A stretch of 7,203 nucleotides of DNA, taken from Gammaproteobacteria bacterium (GTDB lineage: Bacteria; Pseudomonadota; Gammaproteobacteria; DAOWEP01). A program made the translations under genes and the position numbers. Each line of letters begins with the position of its first letter. The first letter of the stretch is position 1. The stretch spans positions 1-7,203 of the forward strand of contig DAOWEP010000190.1 in assembly GCA_030638455.1 (NCBI GenBank), in the 5' to 3' direction. The notes beneath the pieces are model-generated. The model did not search any database. It had not been told where the DNA came from and worked only from the letters and a program-made list of their open reading frames with translations. Shown piece after piece: positions 5,033-7,203 of the stretch.

Positions 5033-7113
5033 TGTTCTTCGCCGCTAAAATCATAGTTCATTATTTTATCCGGTTCTTGCAGGAAGTATCCCTGAATAAA
5101 GTTAATACCACACTGCCATAATATGGCCAGACTGCTGGCATCTTCTACAAATTCGGCGATGGTGGTCATGTGCCTGGATATCGCCATATTGGTAATTGAT
5201 CTGATGATTTCCTGGTTTTCACGATTACTGGCCAATTTGTGCATAAAGGAACCATCAATCTTCAGGTAGTTTGCAGGTAGGTGTTTGAGCAGTTGTACAG
5301 AGTTTGTGCCTACCCCAAAATGTTCAAGGCCAAAACCACAATGTAGTTCTGTCAGGCCTTTCAGAAAGGCCTGCGCTTTTTTTAACTGGTTAACAACAGC
5401 CGACTCGGATAATTCAAATACAACACTGTTTCCTTCCAGCCTGTTTTTCTTGAGTTGTTTGATTATCCATGGAAGCAGATCATTATCAGCTATACTGATG
5501 CCCGATAATTTTATAAAGAAGACAGTGTTGCTGCCACTATTCCTTCTCTCTGCCAGAGTTTTCATGGCCTTTGCGATTATCCAGCGGTCAATATCAACAA
5601 TCAATCCGGTTTCTTCTGCAATCGGTATAAATTGATCTGGGAGTATCTCGTTGTCTTCCTTTCCAAGCATACGTACCAGTACTTCATATTTCTCAACCTT
5701 GTCGCCATGAAGGCTAGCTATAGGCTGGTATACCAGTGTATAGCGGTTATTTACAAGCGAGCCCCTGATCAATGCGATGGACTCTTTTTCACGTTCCTGT
5801 GTGGCCAGTTTGTCTGCAATTGGGTTATGAACATGAACGCGGTTACCCCCATCTTTTTGGGCCAGTTCACATGCAAGGTCAGCATTTGATATGACTTCCT
5901 GAGCTTCATTTGCTGTTTCATCAAACATCGTTATGCCTATGCTGCAAGTGACAGAAATGGACGTGCCAGCAATTTCAGAAATATGATCTTCAATTGAGGC
6001 TCGAATCTTGTCGGCAAGTGCGGTAACGATTGCAATATCACTCATTTTTGTCATTACAGTAAATGAGCAATCTCCAAATCGTGCTGCAATATCAGAGCCT
6101 TCATGGTTGTCCCTTATAATACTGGCTATGTCTCCAATAACCAGGTCAGCACCTGCAATGCCTACGGTAGCTTTAACATTGCTGAATCTGTCTGGAACAA
6201 TATAAAGGATACTGTAGGTATTTTTGTTATCTCTTGCGTCAAGGACAGCAATATTTAATATTTTCAGAAAATATTGCCTGCTATATAGCCCCGTTAATAA
6301 ATCCTGTTTACTAAGATATTTAACTTTCTTTTCTAGTTCCTTGCTGATGGATTGATCCCGGATCAGGAGCTGGGTACAGGGTTCACCTTCTATGCTTGCG
6401 GGTGAAAATTCTATCGTGGCATCAAATGTAATGCCTTCCGGGCGAAGGGCCTGGATTTCCAGTTCCATGGTACCTTGTTCACCATTGCTATACCGCCGTA
6501 GGTAATTTTTGAGTTTTGAATGATTGTCCGGGCTAATAATATCCATTACCGGCGTGCTTTCTATTTCTTCCGGGCCTGGAAAGCCAAACATTTCCAGATA
6601 AATCGGGTTGGCATAAATATGCATGCCTTCATTTATGTATGCTATGGCATTTCTTGAGCTGTCTACCAGCGATTGAAGTTTTTTTTCAACTTTATTGTGG
6701 GAAGCATCATACGTTGCAAGTTTTCTGCGAGCCGCAAGGTTCTTTATTTCCCTGTCAATAACGAATTGAAAGTGCTCGGAGTTCTTTTTGCAGACCAGGT
6801 CGAGGGCGCCTGCCTGTATTGCCTTTAGTTGCTGTTTAGAGGACAGTGCACTTGCGGTCGCAATGATTGGTATATCCTGTTTTGATTGAATAACCGCCTG
6901 TTGTACTTGCTCGAGGTCAGGTGCTCCCATGTTGACATCACAGAGAATTAAATCCGGATTTTGGTCTTCCAGAGCGCTATGGAACTCTGATTCATCGCGC
7001 ACAAAGACGCTCCGTATGTCATGGCCGGCATCCCTTAATGCGCTGACCAATAGATCGGCATCATCCATGGATTTATCGATAATAATTAGATGGAGTAAAT
7101 TTTCTTGCTCCAA
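5020..7113 (-). CDS. fimX: FimX-like c-di-GMP receptor (REC-PAS-degenerate GGDEF-degenerate EAL), type IV pilus regulator
   Basis: FimX binds c-di-GMP through an inactive EAL domain and promotes type IV pilus assembly and twitching, in Xanthomonas via a PilZ protein and PilB. The 697 residues (P. aeruginosa FimX is about 691) hold REC about 7-125, PAS about 143-255, GGDEF about 265-428 and EAL about 440-690. GGDEF is replaced by GDCSF (347-351), and the inhibitory-site Arg of RxxD by Glu338, so diguanylate cyclase activity is unlikely. EAL reads EVL (477-479), as in FimX. Canonical metal-ligand positions are lost: the Asn of the NxS motif is Lys535 and DDFG is EHFG (597-600). Binding features remain: Gln463, Arg481 in EVLVR, Lys618 in LKID and AEFVED (653-658). 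In REC the phosphoacceptor position is Asp59, with Thr86 and Lys109 present, but one of the acidic pair is Lys14. The start is TTG 7113-7111, chosen for the AGGAGA before it; the next in-frame Met is residue 16, inside REC. It stands alone on its transcript. Confidence 0.87.
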   Translation of the reverse strand: MEQENLLHLIIIDKSMDDADLLVSALRDAGHDIRSVFVRDESEFHSALEDQNPDLILCDVNMGAPDLEQVQQAVIQSKQDIPIIATASALSSKQQLKAIQAGALDLVCKKNSEHFQFVIDREIKNLAARRKLATYDASHNKVEKKLQSLVDSSRNAIAYINEGMHIYANPIYLEMFGFPGPEEIESTPVMDIISPDNHSKLKNYLRRYSNGEQGTMELEIQALRPEGITFDATIEFSPASIEGEPCTQLLIRDQSISKELEKKVKYLSKQDLLTGLYSRQYFLKILNIAVLDARDNKNTYSILYIVPDRFSNVKATVGIAGADLVIGDIASIIRDNHEGSDIAARFGDCSFTVMTKMSDIAIVTALADKIRASIEDHISEIAGTSISVTCSIGITMFDETANEAQEVISNADLACELAQKDGGNRVHVHNPIADKLATQEREKESIALIRGSLVNNRYTLVYQPIASLHGDKVEKYEVLVRMLGKEDNEILPDQFIPIAEETGLIVDIDRWIIAKAMKTLAERRNSGSNTVFFIKLSGISIADNDLLPWIIKQLKKNRLEGNSVVFELSESAVVNQLKKAQAFLKGLTELHCGFGLEHFGVGTNSVQLLKHLPANYLKIDGSFMHKLASNRENQEIIRSITNMAISRHMTTIAEFVEDASSLAILWQCGINFIQGYFLQEPDKIMNYDFSGEEQIEA

Positions 7114-7118
7114 GGTAT

Positions 7119-7124
7119 TCTCCT
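7119..7124 (-). promoter_or_regulatory. fimX: Strong ribosome binding site that fixes the TTG start of fimX
   Basis: On the minus strand AGGAGA ends five bases before TTG. No ATG or GTG lies in frame between the upstream stop (7159-7161) and this TTG, and the REC domain begins within a few residues of it, so TTG is the most credible start. Confidence 0.8.
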
Positions 7125-7160
7125 GAATTCCATAAGGAATGTTGTTGCTATCTTTTAGCT

Positions 7161-7189
7161 ATCTTATTGATGTTACTGTTTAATTTCAA
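7161..7189 (-). promoter_or_regulatory. Sigma70-like promoter of fimX
   Basis: On the minus strand TTGAAA (7184-7189, five of six matches to the -35 consensus) is followed after exactly 17 bases by TAAGAT (7161-7166, four of six, including the key second A and last T). A start near 7154 gives a leader of about 40 bases before the TTG. It is the best promoter match I found in the window. Confidence 0.55.
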
Positions 7190-7203
7190 ATTTACTATTG
7201 ATA

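Noticed and set aside
5285..5889. Two plus-strand open frames (116 and 85 codons) opposite fimX
   Set aside because: They lie opposite the conserved EAL domain, whose motifs explain the base composition; the peptides show no domain.
5020..7113. An active bifunctional diguanylate cyclase/phosphodiesterase
   Set aside because: GDCSF, Glu338, Lys535 and EHFG replace residues needed for synthesis and hydrolysis; the pattern fits the receptor FimX.

Overview
The window looks like chromosomal DNA of a gammaproteobacterium of moderate G+C with type IV pili. Evidence: a topoisomerase IV ParC C-terminus of Pseudomonas/Escherichia type, and a full-length FimX-like protein, a family known from Pseudomonas, Xanthomonas and relatives. 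The exact genus cannot be read from the sequence. There are no mobile elements, RNA genes or CRISPR arrays; this looks like a stable core-genome neighbourhood.

Layout. (1) 1-698, plus strand: the last ~230 codons of parC; the gene begins upstream of the window. (2) 733-3410, minus strand, convergent with parC: a two-gene operon read from right to left. A membrane-bound class III nucleotide cyclase (sensor-TM-HAMP-cyclase) overlaps by 4 bases (ATGA) a helical/TPR lipoprotein, so the two are probably translationally coupled. (3) 3411-3742: a 332-base divergent intergenic region with candidate promoters, a direct repeat, a small hairpin and a possible 29-codon leader ORF. (4) 3743-4984, plus strand: a complete DUF1015 family protein with a DGHHR motif. 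(5) 5020-7113, minus strand, convergent with DUF1015: a REC-PAS-degenerate GGDEF-degenerate EAL protein that I identify as FimX. It starts at TTG behind a strong ribosome binding site and a good sigma70-like promoter at 7161-7189.

How the genes fit together. From memory, the P. aeruginosa chromosome has fimX, serB and parC within a few genes of each other, and in E. coli serB is divergent from smp, which encodes a small membrane protein. Here a cyclase whose extracytoplasmic domain resembles Smp is divergent from DUF1015, and fimX and parC lie on the outer sides. DUF1015 therefore seems to occupy the serB slot, which suggests (as inference) a role in serine/phosphoserine metabolism. The cyclase has all the residues expected of an adenylate cyclase, while FimX keeps c-di-GMP binding features but has lost catalytic ones. 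The locus thus pairs a probable cAMP source with a c-di-GMP receptor, the two second messengers that control type IV pili in Pseudomonas. The least described parts are the cyclase/lipoprotein pair and the DUF1015 protein.
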